The translations under genes were made by a program, and so were the position numbers. From assembly GCA_958477305.1 (NCBI GenBank), contig CAUEFI010000004.1:114770-178769 (forward strand): 64,000 nt of DNA. The letters are read 5' to 3'. Numbering within the stretch: the first letter of the stretch is position 1; the number at the start of each line of letters is the position of its first letter. Source of the stretch: HGM12998 sp900756495 (lineage in GTDB: Bacteria; Bacillota; Clostridia; Oscillospirales; Oscillospiraceae). Positions 7,036 to 14,974 of the stretch are shown here, piece by piece. A model generated the notes under the pieces. It searched no databases and had not been told where the DNA came from. It saw nothing but the letters and a program-made list of their open reading frames with translations.

Positions 7036-9744
7036 ATGTTTCAGGCCCCGAAACTGACAGACGCCGGCAAAAACCTGTATTACAGGAATATGGCCGGTGA
7101 GGGGATCAAATTCACAACCATTCAGCTGGGCAACGGCACAATCAGCGGTCCGATCTCCGCTATGACGGCCCTTGTCAGCGCCGTGGTGACCATTGACGCC
7201 GAGGTGAAAAACAACGCGGAGCAGTACGCCGACGTGTCCGGCCATTTCTCCAACGCAGAACTGGAGGAGGGTTTTTACTGGCGCGAGATCGGCGTGTTTG
7301 CGGCGGATCCCGATTACCCCAATGACCGCAGCCACGACATTCTTTACTGCTACCAAAACGCCTATGACACGGCGGACTTTATCCCCGTGGCGTCGGTGGA
7401 AACGGTGGAAAAAAACATTACCGTGCCCATTATCGTGGGCGACGCCTCCACGGTGTCCTGCACCCTGTCCAGTTCGCAGGTGCTGGTGTCGGAGGCGGAC
7501 CTGGAGGCGCACGACAAGGACGCGAACGCCCATAATGCCCTGTTTGAGAAGATCAACAAAGAACTGGAAAAGAAACAGGACACGATCACCGCCAAGGGCA
7601 TTTTGAAAGGCGACCAAGACGCAAAGGGAAACCCCACCGTGACCAAGGCCACGCCGGGCGTGGACTACCAGCAGCCCACCCAAGTGCTGACGGAAAGCAA
7701 CGCCATGGCCCTGACGGACACGGTTCCGTTTTTCTCCGGTGCTGACGGGCAAAATCGTAAGGTCACGCTGAAAAAGCTAAAGGAGGCCCTGGGCGTCCAG
7801 TCTGCCAGTATCAACGTGACGACCTGCGCCGGTGCGGCGGTGGTTTGCACGGACGGAGAAACCACCCTGAACGGCGTGGGTTCCACCAAGTTCTCCCTGC
7901 CGGAGAACACCGGCACCTGGGAGGTAACCGCCACCCTGAACGGCCACACGGCCAGCGCCGTGGTGGAGGTCACCGGCGCCATGCAGTACAACGTGGATCT
8001 GGTGATTACCTCCAGCGTGGCAGTCACCCACGCACCCACGAAAACCACCTACAACGTGGGGGAAACATTCGACCCCACCGGCCTGGTGGTCACCGCCACC
8101 TATGCCGACGGCACCACGGAGGACGTAACGGACGGCTGCACGTTCAGCCCCACCGTTATGGCAGCCAGCACCGCGGCGGTGACGATCAAATACCAGCGGG
8201 CGGGCGTGACGGTCACGACCACCCAGGCGGTCACGGTCCTGGAAATGTCCAGCATTTCCGTGAAAACCGCACCAAACAAAACCGCATATTACATCGGTGA
8301 GAGTTTCGACGCCACCGGAATGGTGATTGAGGCCACCATGTCCAACGGCACCAAAAAGACCGTGACGGGCTGGACGTACACCCCCAGCGGCGCCCTTTCC
8401 AAGACGGACACGGCGGTGACGATCTCCTACACGGAAAACGGCGTCACAAAGACCTGCACCCAGGCAATCACGATCCGCACCCTGTCCAGCATTTCCGTGA
8501 CGACGGCACCCGCAAAAACCGCCTACAAGTACGGGGAAAAGTTCAGCAGCGCCGGAATGGTGATTACCGCCAAATATTCGGACAACGCCACCCGCGTGGT
8601 GAGCGGCTGGACCTATTCGCCCACCGGCGCCCTGGGGCTGGCCAATACAACGATCACGATTACCTACGCAGAGGGCGGCGTGAGTAAGACCTGCACCCAG
8701 GCCATTACCGTGAGCAACTACCTTTCCGGTATCGCGGTGACCCACGCACCCACGAAAACCTCCTATTTCACCGGTGAAACGTTCAACAGCGCGGGAATGG
8801 TGGTCACCGCTACCATGGCAGACGGCAGTAAAAAGACCGTCACCGGCTACACCTGCAGCCCCACCACCATGGCAGCCAACACCACGGCGGTCACCGTCAG
8901 CTATTCCGAGGGCGGCGTGACCAAGACGACCACCACCCCGGTGACGGTCACCAGCATTTCCAACACGCTGGCCTCCAACAGCTGGGCAACGATCCGCGCC
9001 GTGTCCGACGCCGGAAAGGGGTCCAATTACTGGAGCGTGGGTGACGCCAAGGGGATCACGATCAACGGCAAAGTGGGCGCCACGACGATCTCCAACCTGT
9101 CCATTTCCGTGTTTATCCTGGGTTTCAACCACAACGCCAGCCGCGAGGGCAGCAACCGGATCCATTTCCAGATCGGCAAGATCAACGGCACCCTGGTGGG
9201 CCTGGTAGACGGCAATTACGGAAGCAGTACCAGCACCACCGGCGCCTTTACCATGAACACGTCATACACGAACAGCGGCGGGTGGAATAACAGCCACATG
9301 AGAAAGACCGTGCTGGGCAGCAACAGCGCCAGCGCCACCAGCCCCGCGGCCAATACCCTGCTGGCAGCCCTGCCGGCGGACCTCCGGGCGGTTATGAAGC
9401 CGGCCACCAAGTACAGCGACAACACCGGCGGCGGAAGTGACACCGCCAGCTATGTCACCAGCACCACGGATCTGTTGCCGCTGCTTTCGGAGTTTGAATA
9501 CCACGGGGCCAGGTCCTACGCCAACAGCGCGGAGAAGAATTACCAGGCCCAGTATGACTATTACAAGGCTGGAAACAGCAAGGTGCATTATAAGCACAAC
9601 GCCACCGGCACGGCGGCCTTTGTGTGGTGCCGTTCCGTCAATTCGGGCATCAGCAGCACTTTCTGCCTTGTCGGCACCGACGGCAGCGCCAGCCGTAGCG
9701 GCGCCCACTATTCCTGGGCGCTGGCCCCCTGCTTTTTTGTCTAA
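7036..9744 (+). CDS. Tail fibre / DGR variable protein with Big_3 repeats
   Basis: A 902-residue tail fibre that carries the variable end of the retroelement. AGGAGG at 7021-7026 fixes the ATG at 7036. Residues 1-150 look like a tail-collar fibre N-terminus (MFQAPKLTDAGKNLYYRNMA). Four bacterial Ig-like (Big_3 type) repeats of about 77 residues begin near 325, 405, 484 and 559, each with a pattern like APTKTxYxxGExFDxTGLVVTA. From about 640 a DUF6273-like region begins (SNSWATIRAVSDAGKGSNYW), and the chain ends in a C-type-lectin-like strand set, VWCRSVNS to SWALAPCFFV. The last 40 residues are the variable repeat. The protein should be the receptor-binding tip; what it binds is unknown. Confidence 0.88.
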   Translation: MFQAPKLTDAGKNLYYRNMAGEGIKFTTIQLGNGTISGPISAMTALVSAVVTIDAEVKNNAEQYADVSGHFSNAELEEGFYWREIGVFAADPDYPNDRSHDILYCYQNAYDTADFIPVASVETVEKNITVPIIVGDASTVSCTLSSSQVLVSEADLEAHDKDANAHNALFEKINKELEKKQDTITAKGILKGDQDAKGNPTVTKATPGVDYQQPTQVLTESNAMALTDTVPFFSGADGQNRKVTLKKLKEALGVQSASINVTTCAGAAVVCTDGETTLNGVGSTKFSLPENTGTWEVTATLNGHTASAVVEVTGAMQYNVDLVITSSVAVTHAPTKTTYNVGETFDPTGLVVTATYADGTTEDVTDGCTFSPTVMAASTAAVTIKYQRAGVTVTTTQAVTVLEMSSISVKTAPNKTAYYIGESFDATGMVIEATMSNGTKKTVTGWTYTPSGALSKTDTAVTISYTENGVTKTCTQAITIRTLSSISVTTAPAKTAYKYGEKFSSAGMVITAKYSDNATRVVSGWTYSPTGALGLANTTITITYAEGGVSKTCTQAITVSNYLSGIAVTHAPTKTSYFTGETFNSAGMVVTATMADGSKKTVTGYTCSPTTMAANTTAVTVSYSEGGVTKTTTTPVTVTSISNTLASNSWATIRAVSDAGKGSNYWSVGDAKGITINGKVGATTISNLSISVFILGFNHNASREGSNRIHFQIGKINGTLVGLVDGNYGSSTSTTGAFTMNTSYTNSGGWNNSHMRKTVLGSNSASATSPAANTLLAALPADLRAVMKPATKYSDNTGGGSDTASYVTSTTDLLPLLSEFEYHGARSYANSAEKNYQAQYDYYKAGNSKVHYKHNATGTAAFVWCRSVNSGISSTFCLVGTDGSASRSGAHYSWALAPCFFV
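9610..9736 (+). repeat. DGR variable repeat (VR)
   Basis: These 127 bases at the 3' end of the fibre gene match the template repeat at 10348-10474 with 17 differences, all at positions where the template has A. Changed codons replace template AAC/AAT (Asn) with Phe, Gly, Ile, Ser, Thr, Arg, His and Tyr. The last 20 bases are GC-rich (TGGGCGCTGGCCCCCTG) and unchanged, as expected of the site where mutagenic homing begins. Confidence 0.95.
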
Positions 9745-9757
9745 TCGCCGCAGCATA

Positions 9758-9799
9758 TCCGGCAAAATCCCGCCCACGGAAGTGGGCGGGAAACCCGGA
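9758..9799 (+). promoter_or_regulatory. Hairpin/cruciform after VR with GGAA tetraloop
   Basis: A perfect 9-bp stem, CCCGCCCAC (9769-9777) with GTGGGCGGG (9782-9790), closes on the loop GGAA. An outer 5-bp stem TCCGG/CCGGA (9758-9762 with 9795-9799) extends it. No T-run follows, so it is a poor terminator. Known DGRs of the Bordetella phage type need a GC-rich hairpin with a GRNA loop just downstream of VR for efficient homing, and GGAA fits GRNA. It begins about 22 bases after VR. Confidence 0.6.
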
Positions 9800-9828
9800 C
9801 AGAGAAAGAAAACCCGTGAGGTGAAAGA

Positions 9829-10287
9829 ATGTCAGTTCTGAAAGAAAAGCGGACCGTGAGCAAAGCGGAGTATGTGAACACCGCAAACCAGATTTATGTG
9901 GAAACGGTGGGATTTTTGACGCGGCTTTCCGCCCGTTATTCCCGGCTGATTGCAGAGGGCACCGCGCAGCTGGCCGGTGAGGTCATGGACCACACCGAAA
10001 AGGCCAACAAAATATACCCGTCGGACGAACAGCGCAAAGCCCAGCGCAAGGCGCATTTGCTGGAGGCGCTGGCCTCCCTCTCTGCGCTGGACGTGCGCCT
10101 GACCCACGCCTATCTGGTTATGTACCAGAACCCGCAAGGGTGCTTTACGGCGCCCAGCGGAAAGACGGTCCCGCCCAAGGAGGCCATGGACAAGCTGGAC
10201 CGCATGGCGCAAAGCCTGGGCGAACTGATAGACAGGGAGGACACCCTGCTGCGGAATATCCTGGAGAGCGACAGGAAGCGGAAATAA
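9829..10287 (+). CDS. avd: DGR accessory variability determinant (Avd-like)
   Basis: A 152-residue, highly helical and basic protein between VR and TR, exactly where Avd genes lie. Length and composition fit the pentameric four-helix-bundle Avd family that binds the reverse transcriptase and template RNA. Helices are seen at about residues 12-55 (VNTANQIYVETVGFLTRLSARY), 62-85, 86-100 (ALDVRLTHAYLVMYQN) and 115-150. The call rests on position, size and helix pattern rather than a unique motif. GAGG about eight bases before the ATG at 9829 serves as ribosome binding site. Confidence 0.78.
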   Translation: MSVLKEKRTVSKAEYVNTANQIYVETVGFLTRLSARYSRLIAEGTAQLAGEVMDHTEKANKIYPSDEQRKAQRKAHLLEALASLSALDVRLTHAYLVMYQNPQGCFTAPSGKTVPPKEAMDKLDRMAQSLGELIDREDTLLRNILESDRKRK

Positions 10288-10688
10288 GTCATTTTTATGG
10301 GTGTATCTTTGAAAATGCGCCGGGAGGCAGGGCGGCTTTCCCCTCTGACGGCGGCCAATGTGTGGTGCCGTTCCGTCAATTCGAGCAACAGCAACAATTT
10401 CTGCCTTGTCAACACCGACGGCAGCGCCAACAATAACAACGCCAACAATTCCTGGGCGCTGGCCCCCTGATTTTGCATAACTGGGTCAAATGCAGTAACG
10501 AACGTGAACCGGACCCATGTAAAAGGAAAGATACTTCCCTGGCGAAAGCCTGAAACTGCCCGCTGATGATCCCGCGCGGACGCTGCTTGCATGGCGGGGG
10601 TATTGTGCTAACCCCGTTTCATGCGCTGGATCGAAGCAGTTTAGACGCACACCAACACCACAACTGTACGGAGGGCGAATACTTTTCT
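10288..10688 (+). ncRNA. DGR template RNA region containing TR
   Basis: The 401 bases between the Avd-like stop and the reverse transcriptase start have no gene. They hold the template repeat at 10348-10474 and a downstream spacer of about 210 bases. In studied DGRs the RNA across avd-TR-rt spacer is the cDNA template, and the part 3' of TR is needed for priming. The ends of the RNA here are not known. No strong promoter was seen inside, so it is probably made as part of the late transcript. Confidence 0.7.
10348..10474 (+). repeat. DGR template repeat (TR)
   Basis: The repeat aligns with VR at a constant offset of 738 bases. It is rich in AAC/AAT codons when read in the VR frame, which gives twelve Asn codons, the usual design for adenine mutagenesis. 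Between 10351 and 10470 there are 30 adenines; 17 are changed in VR and none of the other 90 positions is. In the VR frame TR ends with TGA (10468-10470), where VR has TGC. Confidence 0.95.
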
Positions 10689-11813
10689 ATGACAAGCGAA
10701 CAGCGCCGCGAGGCGCGTTACAGACGCCGCCAGACAAGGCGGCAGGCAAAGCGAAAGGCCCGCAGCGACGCCCTGGGGCCGATTGAGGAAGTTTTCAGTT
10801 ACCGCGCCATGTTTTTCTATGGCCGGAAATGCTGCAACGGCGTGAGGTGGAAAGCCAGCACACAGCGGTTTGAAATGCACCTGTTTTCCGGCACCGCCAA
10901 GCGCCGGCGCAAGATCCTGAATGGAACATGGAAGCCAGGCAAAACCGCCCATTTCACCCTGAAAGAACGGGGCAAGGTTCGACCAATAGACGCGCCGCAC
11001 ATTGAGGATCGGCAGGTTTATAAGGTTCTGACCAAAAAGGTACTGGTGCCGCTGTATGTGCCCAGTATGATCTACGACAACAAAGCCAGCCAGAAAGGCG
11101 GCGGCCTGCATTTCCATTACAGACGCCTGGCCAAGCACCTGCGGGACCATTACCGCAAGCATGGCCTGGAGGGTGCCCTGTTCCTGATGGATTTTCACCA
11201 CTTTTTCCCGGACGCGCCCCACGCGCTGCTGTATGAGCGGCACCGGGGCATAATCCTAAACCCGGACCTGCGGCAGTTGGCCGATCTGGTGGTGGCAGCT
11301 GTGCAGGGCGGCGTGGGTATGCCGCTGGGCGTGGAGCCAAGCCAGCAGGAAATGGTGGCGCTGCCGTCCTCCCTGGACAACCGGATCAAAGCCCAGCTTT
11401 CGATCCATGGCGCTGCCCATTACATGGACGACTATTACACCATTCTGCCGTCGAAGCGGGCGGCGGAGGTGACCGCGGCGGACGTGATCGGCCACGCGGA
11501 GGCCATGGGCCTGCAGGTCAACGCCGGAAAGTCAAAAGTGGTTCCGTTCTCCAGACCGTTCCGGTTCTGCAAAGCAAAGTTTCAGGTGACGGAAACCGGC
11601 GCCGTGAAGATCCACGGCTGCCGGGACGGAATGAAGCGGGCACGGCGGAAACTGCGGCTTTTCCAGGCGCGTGTGGCCAGCGGTGAAATGACGGTGGAGC
11701 AGGTGGCCCAATGGCTGCAAACACCGATTTCCTACTATGAGAACTTCAACGATCACGGCAGGGTGCTGAAACTGCGGCGGCTATTTTATGCGATTTTCAA
11801 AACGGAGGTGTAA
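10689..11813 (+). CDS. DGR-type reverse transcriptase
   Basis: A 374-residue reverse transcriptase. The ATG at 10689 is preceded by GGAGGG at 10670-10675; an in-frame ATG at 10566 would read through TR-RNA spacer and is unlikely. Catalytic motifs are FLMDFHHFF with Asp168, and AHYMDDYYT with Asp247 and Asp248. Between them LGVEPSQQEM (Gly214 to Gln219) carries the GxxxSQ form of motif 4 that separates DGR enzymes from group II intron and retron ones. The N-terminus is strongly basic (RREARYRRRQTRRQAKRKAR), fit for RNA binding. It would copy the template RNA with errors at adenine. Confidence 0.95.
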   Translation: MTSEQRREARYRRRQTRRQAKRKARSDALGPIEEVFSYRAMFFYGRKCCNGVRWKASTQRFEMHLFSGTAKRRRKILNGTWKPGKTAHFTLKERGKVRPIDAPHIEDRQVYKVLTKKVLVPLYVPSMIYDNKASQKGGGLHFHYRRLAKHLRDHYRKHGLEGALFLMDFHHFFPDAPHALLYERHRGIILNPDLRQLADLVVAAVQGGVGMPLGVEPSQQEMVALPSSLDNRIKAQLSIHGAAHYMDDYYTILPSKRAAEVTAADVIGHAEAMGLQVNAGKSKVVPFSRPFRFCKAKFQVTETGAVKIHGCRDGMKRARRKLRLFQARVASGEMTVEQVAQWLQTPISYYENFNDHGRVLKLRRLFYAIFKTEV

Positions 11814-11816
11814 ACC

Positions 11817-12428
11817 ATGTTCAAGATCACAAAAGACGGGGCGACCGTGGCCATGACCGAGGCCCCCAACTACATCAAGCAGGCGGAAAACGGCTGTTTC
11901 GTGCTGTGCCCGGAGGCGGAGGCCACGGGGATCGCATACAACGGCACCGTTTACCACCTCCTGGGACGCCCTGACATGGCGGGGGCAGAAATCACGGTCA
12001 TGCTGGAAGAAACGGACGCGGGAGTGGAGATCGCCAAGGCGGCAGACGCTACGGGGATCGTGTTCGTCACAATGGCGGAGGCCGGAAGCGTGGACGCCAC
12101 AACGGCGGCGGAACACGCGGACCTTTTCGCGCCGTGGGCGGTGCCGGTAGCCTATACCGTGGGCCAGATCCGCAGATATACGGACGGGAAGCTGTATAAA
12201 TGCGTTCAGGCCCATACGTCACAAGCGGACTGGACGCCGGACAAAACCGCAAGCCTTTGGACGCCGGTTTCCGATCCGGCGGAGGAATGGCCGGAATGGT
12301 CCCAGCCGGTCGGCGCACATGACGCATACAGCAAGGACGCCAAGGTGTCGCACAATGGCAAGCATTGGACCAGCACCGTGGACAGCAACGTGTGGGAGCC
12401 TGGCGTGTACGGGTGGACGGAGGTGTAA
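11817..12428 (+). CDS. Phage protein with carbohydrate-binding (CBM5/12-like) modules
   Basis: A 203-residue protein starting four bases after the reverse transcriptase stop. Residues 1-100 are an unrecognised N-terminal part. Two tryptophan-rich CBM5/12 (chitin-binding-like) modules follow: one at about 108-150 (YTVGQIRRYTDGKLYKCVQA to SLWTPV) and one at about 160-203 (DAYSKDAKVSHNGKHWTSTV to WEPGVYGWTEV). Such modules are common on phage tail tips and may bind cell wall sugars. Position next to the DGR fibre suggests an accessory tail or adsorption protein. No catalytic domain is seen. Confidence 0.72.
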   Translation: MFKITKDGATVAMTEAPNYIKQAENGCFVLCPEAEATGIAYNGTVYHLLGRPDMAGAEITVMLEETDAGVEIAKAADATGIVFVTMAEAGSVDATTAAEHADLFAPWAVPVAYTVGQIRRYTDGKLYKCVQAHTSQADWTPDKTASLWTPVSDPAEEWPEWSQPVGAHDAYSKDAKVSHNGKHWTSTVDSNVWEPGVYGWTEV

Positions 12429-12431
12429 GCC

Positions 12432-12833
12432 GTGGGCGCTGCCTACATCGTAAGAAAAAGAGCGCGGTTTGTGAGTATCAACGGCCCCGTAAACCTCCCG
12501 TATGGTACGCCTGTGGACGCTGTGGACGGGTTCCTGGTACATAAAGGCCGCCCACTATGCGCGGTCACCAGCGAAAGCGCACACCGCTATTTTGCACGAA
12601 ATGACGACGGAAACGGGAAAGCCCGCGGCGCCCTGATCGGCGCTATCACGGCCAAGCTGGAGCGGAAAGACGCCGGCCATCAAATGCGCTGGGATCTCCT
12701 GTGGAGCGACCCGGAGGCGCAGAAATTACGCCACCCGGATCATGCGGATTATTGGCTGTGGGGACACGCCTTTTTTGAGGCGGACATGGCAGACCTGGAA
12801 CACGTCGCCGGGCTGATCGGTGCGAGGAGGTGA
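12432..12833 (+). CDS. Uncharacterised prophage protein
   Basis: A 133-residue protein with a GTG start at 12432, three bases after the previous stop. I do not recognise its family. It has no membrane segment or signal. The middle is basic and helical (GALIGAITAKLERKD) and the end is rich in aromatic and acidic residues (DHADYWLWGHAFFEADMADL). It lies in the block between the tail fibre and lysis genes, so a late role is likely but unproven. Confidence 0.6.
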   Translation: MGAAYIVRKRARFVSINGPVNLPYGTPVDAVDGFLVHKGRPLCAVTSESAHRYFARNDDGNGKARGALIGAITAKLERKDAGHQMRWDLLWSDPEAQKLRHPDHADYWLWGHAFFEADMADLEHVAGLIGARR

Positions 12834-12840
12834 CGCTGCC

Positions 12841-13020
12841 ATGGATTATATGAAGCTGGTGGCGGACCTCTGCCAGATCATTGACCGCCAGAACGAAATC
12901 ACCAAGGCCATGGTGGTGCAGCTGGGACAGCGCGACGCCCTCCGGTATGAGGAGGAAATGGCGGCAGTTCGGCGGGACTACGATACCGCCATGGGGGAGG
13001 TGGATCCGTGCAAAAACTAA
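12841..13020 (+). CDS. Small uncharacterised prophage protein
   Basis: A 59-residue soluble, helical protein (MDYMKLVADLCQIIDRQNEI). GAGGAGG at 12823-12829 lies before the ATG at 12841, preferred over an in-frame ATG at 12820. Its last 13 bases overlap the GTG start of the next gene at 13008, so the two are probably coupled. Similar small helical proteins often precede holin-like genes in Bacillota prophages, but no function can be given. Confidence 0.55.
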   Translation: MDYMKLVADLCQIIDRQNEITKAMVVQLGQRDALRYEEEMAAVRRDYDTAMGEVDPCKN

Positions 13021-13460
13021 TTGAAACACTGTCCACCGTGAGCGTAGGCCAGGCGCTGACTGGCGGCGTCACCGTGGTGGCGCTGGTGTCCGTGTTTATC
13101 GAAATTACCCCGGTGAAGATCAACCCGGTTTCCAAGTTTCTGGCCTGGCTGGGGCGGAAGATCAACAGCGAAGTGATCGCCAAGGTGGACAGGCTGGAAA
13201 CCGAGATGCAGGCCATGAGGAAAGCGGACGGAGAGCAGGAGGCCATAAACTGCCGTTACCGGATCCTACGGTTCGGGGACGAAGTAAAACACGGCACCCG
13301 GCACAGTCAGGAACATTTTGAGCAGATCCTGGCCGATATTGACGCCTACGAAATCTATTGCAAGGATCACAAGGATTTCAAGAACAACAAAACCAAAGTG
13401 ACCACGGAGCGGATCCTGGACGTTTACCGCAAGTGCGTGGAAACGGACGATTTTTTGTAA
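13008..13460 (+). CDS. Phage membrane-associated protein, possibly holin-like
   Basis: A 150-residue protein with a GTG start, preceded by GGGGGAGG. One hydrophobic segment lies at about residues 15-32 (ALTGGVTVVALVSVFIEI). It is followed by a coiled-coil-prone helix (VIAKVDRLETEMQAMRKADG) and a long soluble tail rich in His, Asp and Lys. This build, one membrane anchor plus a cytosolic domain, recurs in lysis regions of Gram-positive prophages. It may assist the holin at 14975, which is inference from position. Confidence 0.6.
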   Translation: MQKLIETLSTVSVGQALTGGVTVVALVSVFIEITPVKINPVSKFLAWLGRKINSEVIAKVDRLETEMQAMRKADGEQEAINCRYRILRFGDEVKHGTRHSQEHFEQILADIDAYEIYCKDHKDFKNNKTKVTTERILDVYRKCVETDDFL

Positions 13461-13472
13461 TGGGAGGAAGCC

Positions 13473-13886
13473 GTGAAAATCTTTATTGTGGCCGCGGCGG
13501 CGTGGGCTGCCGGTGCCCTCCTGGGCTATTTCGTGGCCCGGCTGGCGTATAAGCACCTGCGGAAGCGTCTGCGGACGCTGCGGCAGGAACGGAAGCCGCC
13601 TAAAAAGAAAATGGGCACCATGGACAGGATCCTGGTTCTGGAAGCGGTTTTCCTGGTGGCGTACACGGTGGCCGATCTGGTGGTTTTCTGGCACACCGGA
13701 TCCGAGCCTGCCACGCTGACCGGCTGCGTGTTCGGCGTGTGCGGCCTGGAAAACGGCGTCATGGGCTGGATCAAGACCAACAAGGACAAGGCGGCGGAGG
13801 CCGCCGGAACGAGCGGGAGCGGCACCCAGCCGCCCCCGGAGGAACCGCCCGCGGGCACCGGCGAACCACCGGACGCGGGCCTGTGA
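13473..13886 (+). CDS. Phage membrane protein with proline-rich tail
   Basis: A 137-residue protein with a GTG start and GGGAGG upstream. Two hydrophobic segments are visible, at about residues 4-23 and 50-72, joined by a strongly basic loop (KHLRKRLRTLRQERKPPKKK). The last 30 residues are low-complexity Pro, Gly and Glu (GSGTQPPPEEPPAGTGEPPD). It lies directly before the endolysin. I do not recognise a specific family; a lysis accessory role is possible. Confidence 0.55.
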   Translation: MKIFIVAAAAWAAGALLGYFVARLAYKHLRKRLRTLRQERKPPKKKMGTMDRILVLEAVFLVAYTVADLVVFWHTGSEPATLTGCVFGVCGLENGVMGWIKTNKDKAAEAAGTSGSGTQPPPEEPPAGTGEPPDAGL

Positions 13887-13902
13887 GGAGGTATAAACAA
13901 AC

Positions 13903-14775
13903 ATGACTGGAAACGAACTGCGCCGAAAGGTGGCGGACATTATCAACGCATGGGACGGAGCAACCAGAGGCAGCGCCAAGCACCTGGAGATCCTGAACAT
14001 CTACAACAACCACAAGCCGCTGGCAAGAGGTTACCGCGTACAGGTGGGTGACGCCCATTGTGCCACCACGACCTCCGCGGCGTACATCAAGGCAGGGATC
14101 GCGGAGTACACCGGGACGGAGTGCGGCGTGGGAAAGTACGTCGAGATCGCCAAGAAAAAAGGGATCTGGACGGAGAACGACGCATACACCCCCAAGGTGG
14201 GCGACGCCTGCGTGTACGACTGGCAGGACGGGGCCAACTACGCCACCACCGACAACACCGGCGCACCGGATCACATTGGCATTGTCACCAAGGTGGGCGG
14301 CGGCACCTTTGTGGTCACAGAGGGAAACATGAACGGCGGCAAGGTGGGCAAGCGCACCATGAAAGTGAACGGGCGGTATATCCGCGGTTTCATTACCCCG
14401 GACTTTGACATGATCGCCCGGAAACTGGGCGGTACGTCCGGCGGGACGGCGGACAAGCCAACGAAACCGACGACCCAGGCGGCGGGTACATACACCGTAA
14501 AGAGCGGCGACACCCTTTCCCGTATCGCCGCGAAGTACGGCACCACCGTGGCCAAACTGGTAGAGATCAACGGCATTAAAAACCCGAACCTGATCCGTGT
14601 GGGCCAGGTCCTCCGCCTGCCCGGCGGAGCCGTCAAGTACACCGTTGTGGCCGGGGACACCCTTTCCCGTATCGCCGCGAAGTACGGCACCACCGTGGCC
14701 AAGCTGGCAGCAGACAACGGGATCAAAAATCCGAACCTGATCCATGTGGGCCAGGTTATCACCATCAACAAATAA
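13903..14775 (+). CDS. Endolysin: CHAP/NlpC-like amidase or peptidase with two LysM domains
   Basis: A 290-residue lysis enzyme. The N-terminal domain has the cysteine-peptidase pattern of CHAP/NlpC folds, with GDAHCATTTSAAY (Cys53) and APDHIGIVTKVGG (His124), followed by TEGNMNGGKVG. Two C-terminal LysM domains (about 195-239 and 245-289) should hold it on peptidoglycan. The LysM units share a 47-bp identical stretch, 14509-14555 and 14656-14702, which suggests a recent duplication. There is no signal peptide, so export should depend on a holin. GAGGAGG precedes the ATG. Which peptidoglycan bond is cut cannot be told from sequence. Confidence 0.82.
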   Translation: MTGNELRRKVADIINAWDGATRGSAKHLEILNIYNNHKPLARGYRVQVGDAHCATTTSAAYIKAGIAEYTGTECGVGKYVEIAKKKGIWTENDAYTPKVGDACVYDWQDGANYATTDNTGAPDHIGIVTKVGGGTFVVTEGNMNGGKVGKRTMKVNGRYIRGFITPDFDMIARKLGGTSGGTADKPTKPTTQAAGTYTVKSGDTLSRIAAKYGTTVAKLVEINGIKNPNLIRVGQVLRLPGGAVKYTVVAGDTLSRIAAKYGTTVAKLAADNGIKNPNLIHVGQVITINK

Positions 14776-14794
14776 TTTTGCCGGAGGTGCTGGA

Positions 14795-14965
14795 ATGGTT
14801 ATTATCAAGGCGCTGGCCTGGGCGCTTTCCCTGGCCGCTGTGGTCACCTGGCTGGTGGCCCTGGTACGCTGGGACGGTTCGATCCCCTGTGATCGGAGCC
14901 AATGCGAAAGCTGCCCATTTCCGCGGTGCCACGAAAATGGCCAGGACAGCACCGGGCAGGAATGA
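14795..14965 (+). CDS. Small phage membrane protein with Cys-rich tail
   Basis: A 56-residue protein with ATG at 14795, GGAGG seven bases before it. The first 25 residues form one hydrophobic helix (IIKALAWALSLAAVVTWLVA). The tail contains four cysteines in CDRSQCESCPFPRC, a spacing that could bind a metal or form disulfides. It lies between endolysin and holin, the place where spanin-like or holin regulators lie in other phages, but the role is unknown. Confidence 0.6.
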   Translation: MVIIKALAWALSLAAVVTWLVALVRWDGSIPCDRSQCESCPFPRCHENGQDSTGQE

Positions 14966-14974
14966 GAGGTAAAA

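Noticed and set aside
7777..9165. A 462-codon open frame antisense to the tail fibre
   Set aside because: It follows codon bias of the fibre gene, is rich in Gly, His and Arg, and has no start signal.
9769..9790. Hairpin after the fibre gene as an intrinsic terminator
   Set aside because: There is no T-run on either side, and avd follows at once in the same operon.
10290..10480. The template repeat as a coding gene
   Set aside because: Its Asn-rich frame has no start or ribosome site and stops at the TGA; it matches VR as a template.
13008..13460. Firm holin assignment for the first membrane gene of the lysis block
   Set aside because: It has only one membrane segment and a long soluble tail; the protein at 14975 fits holins better.
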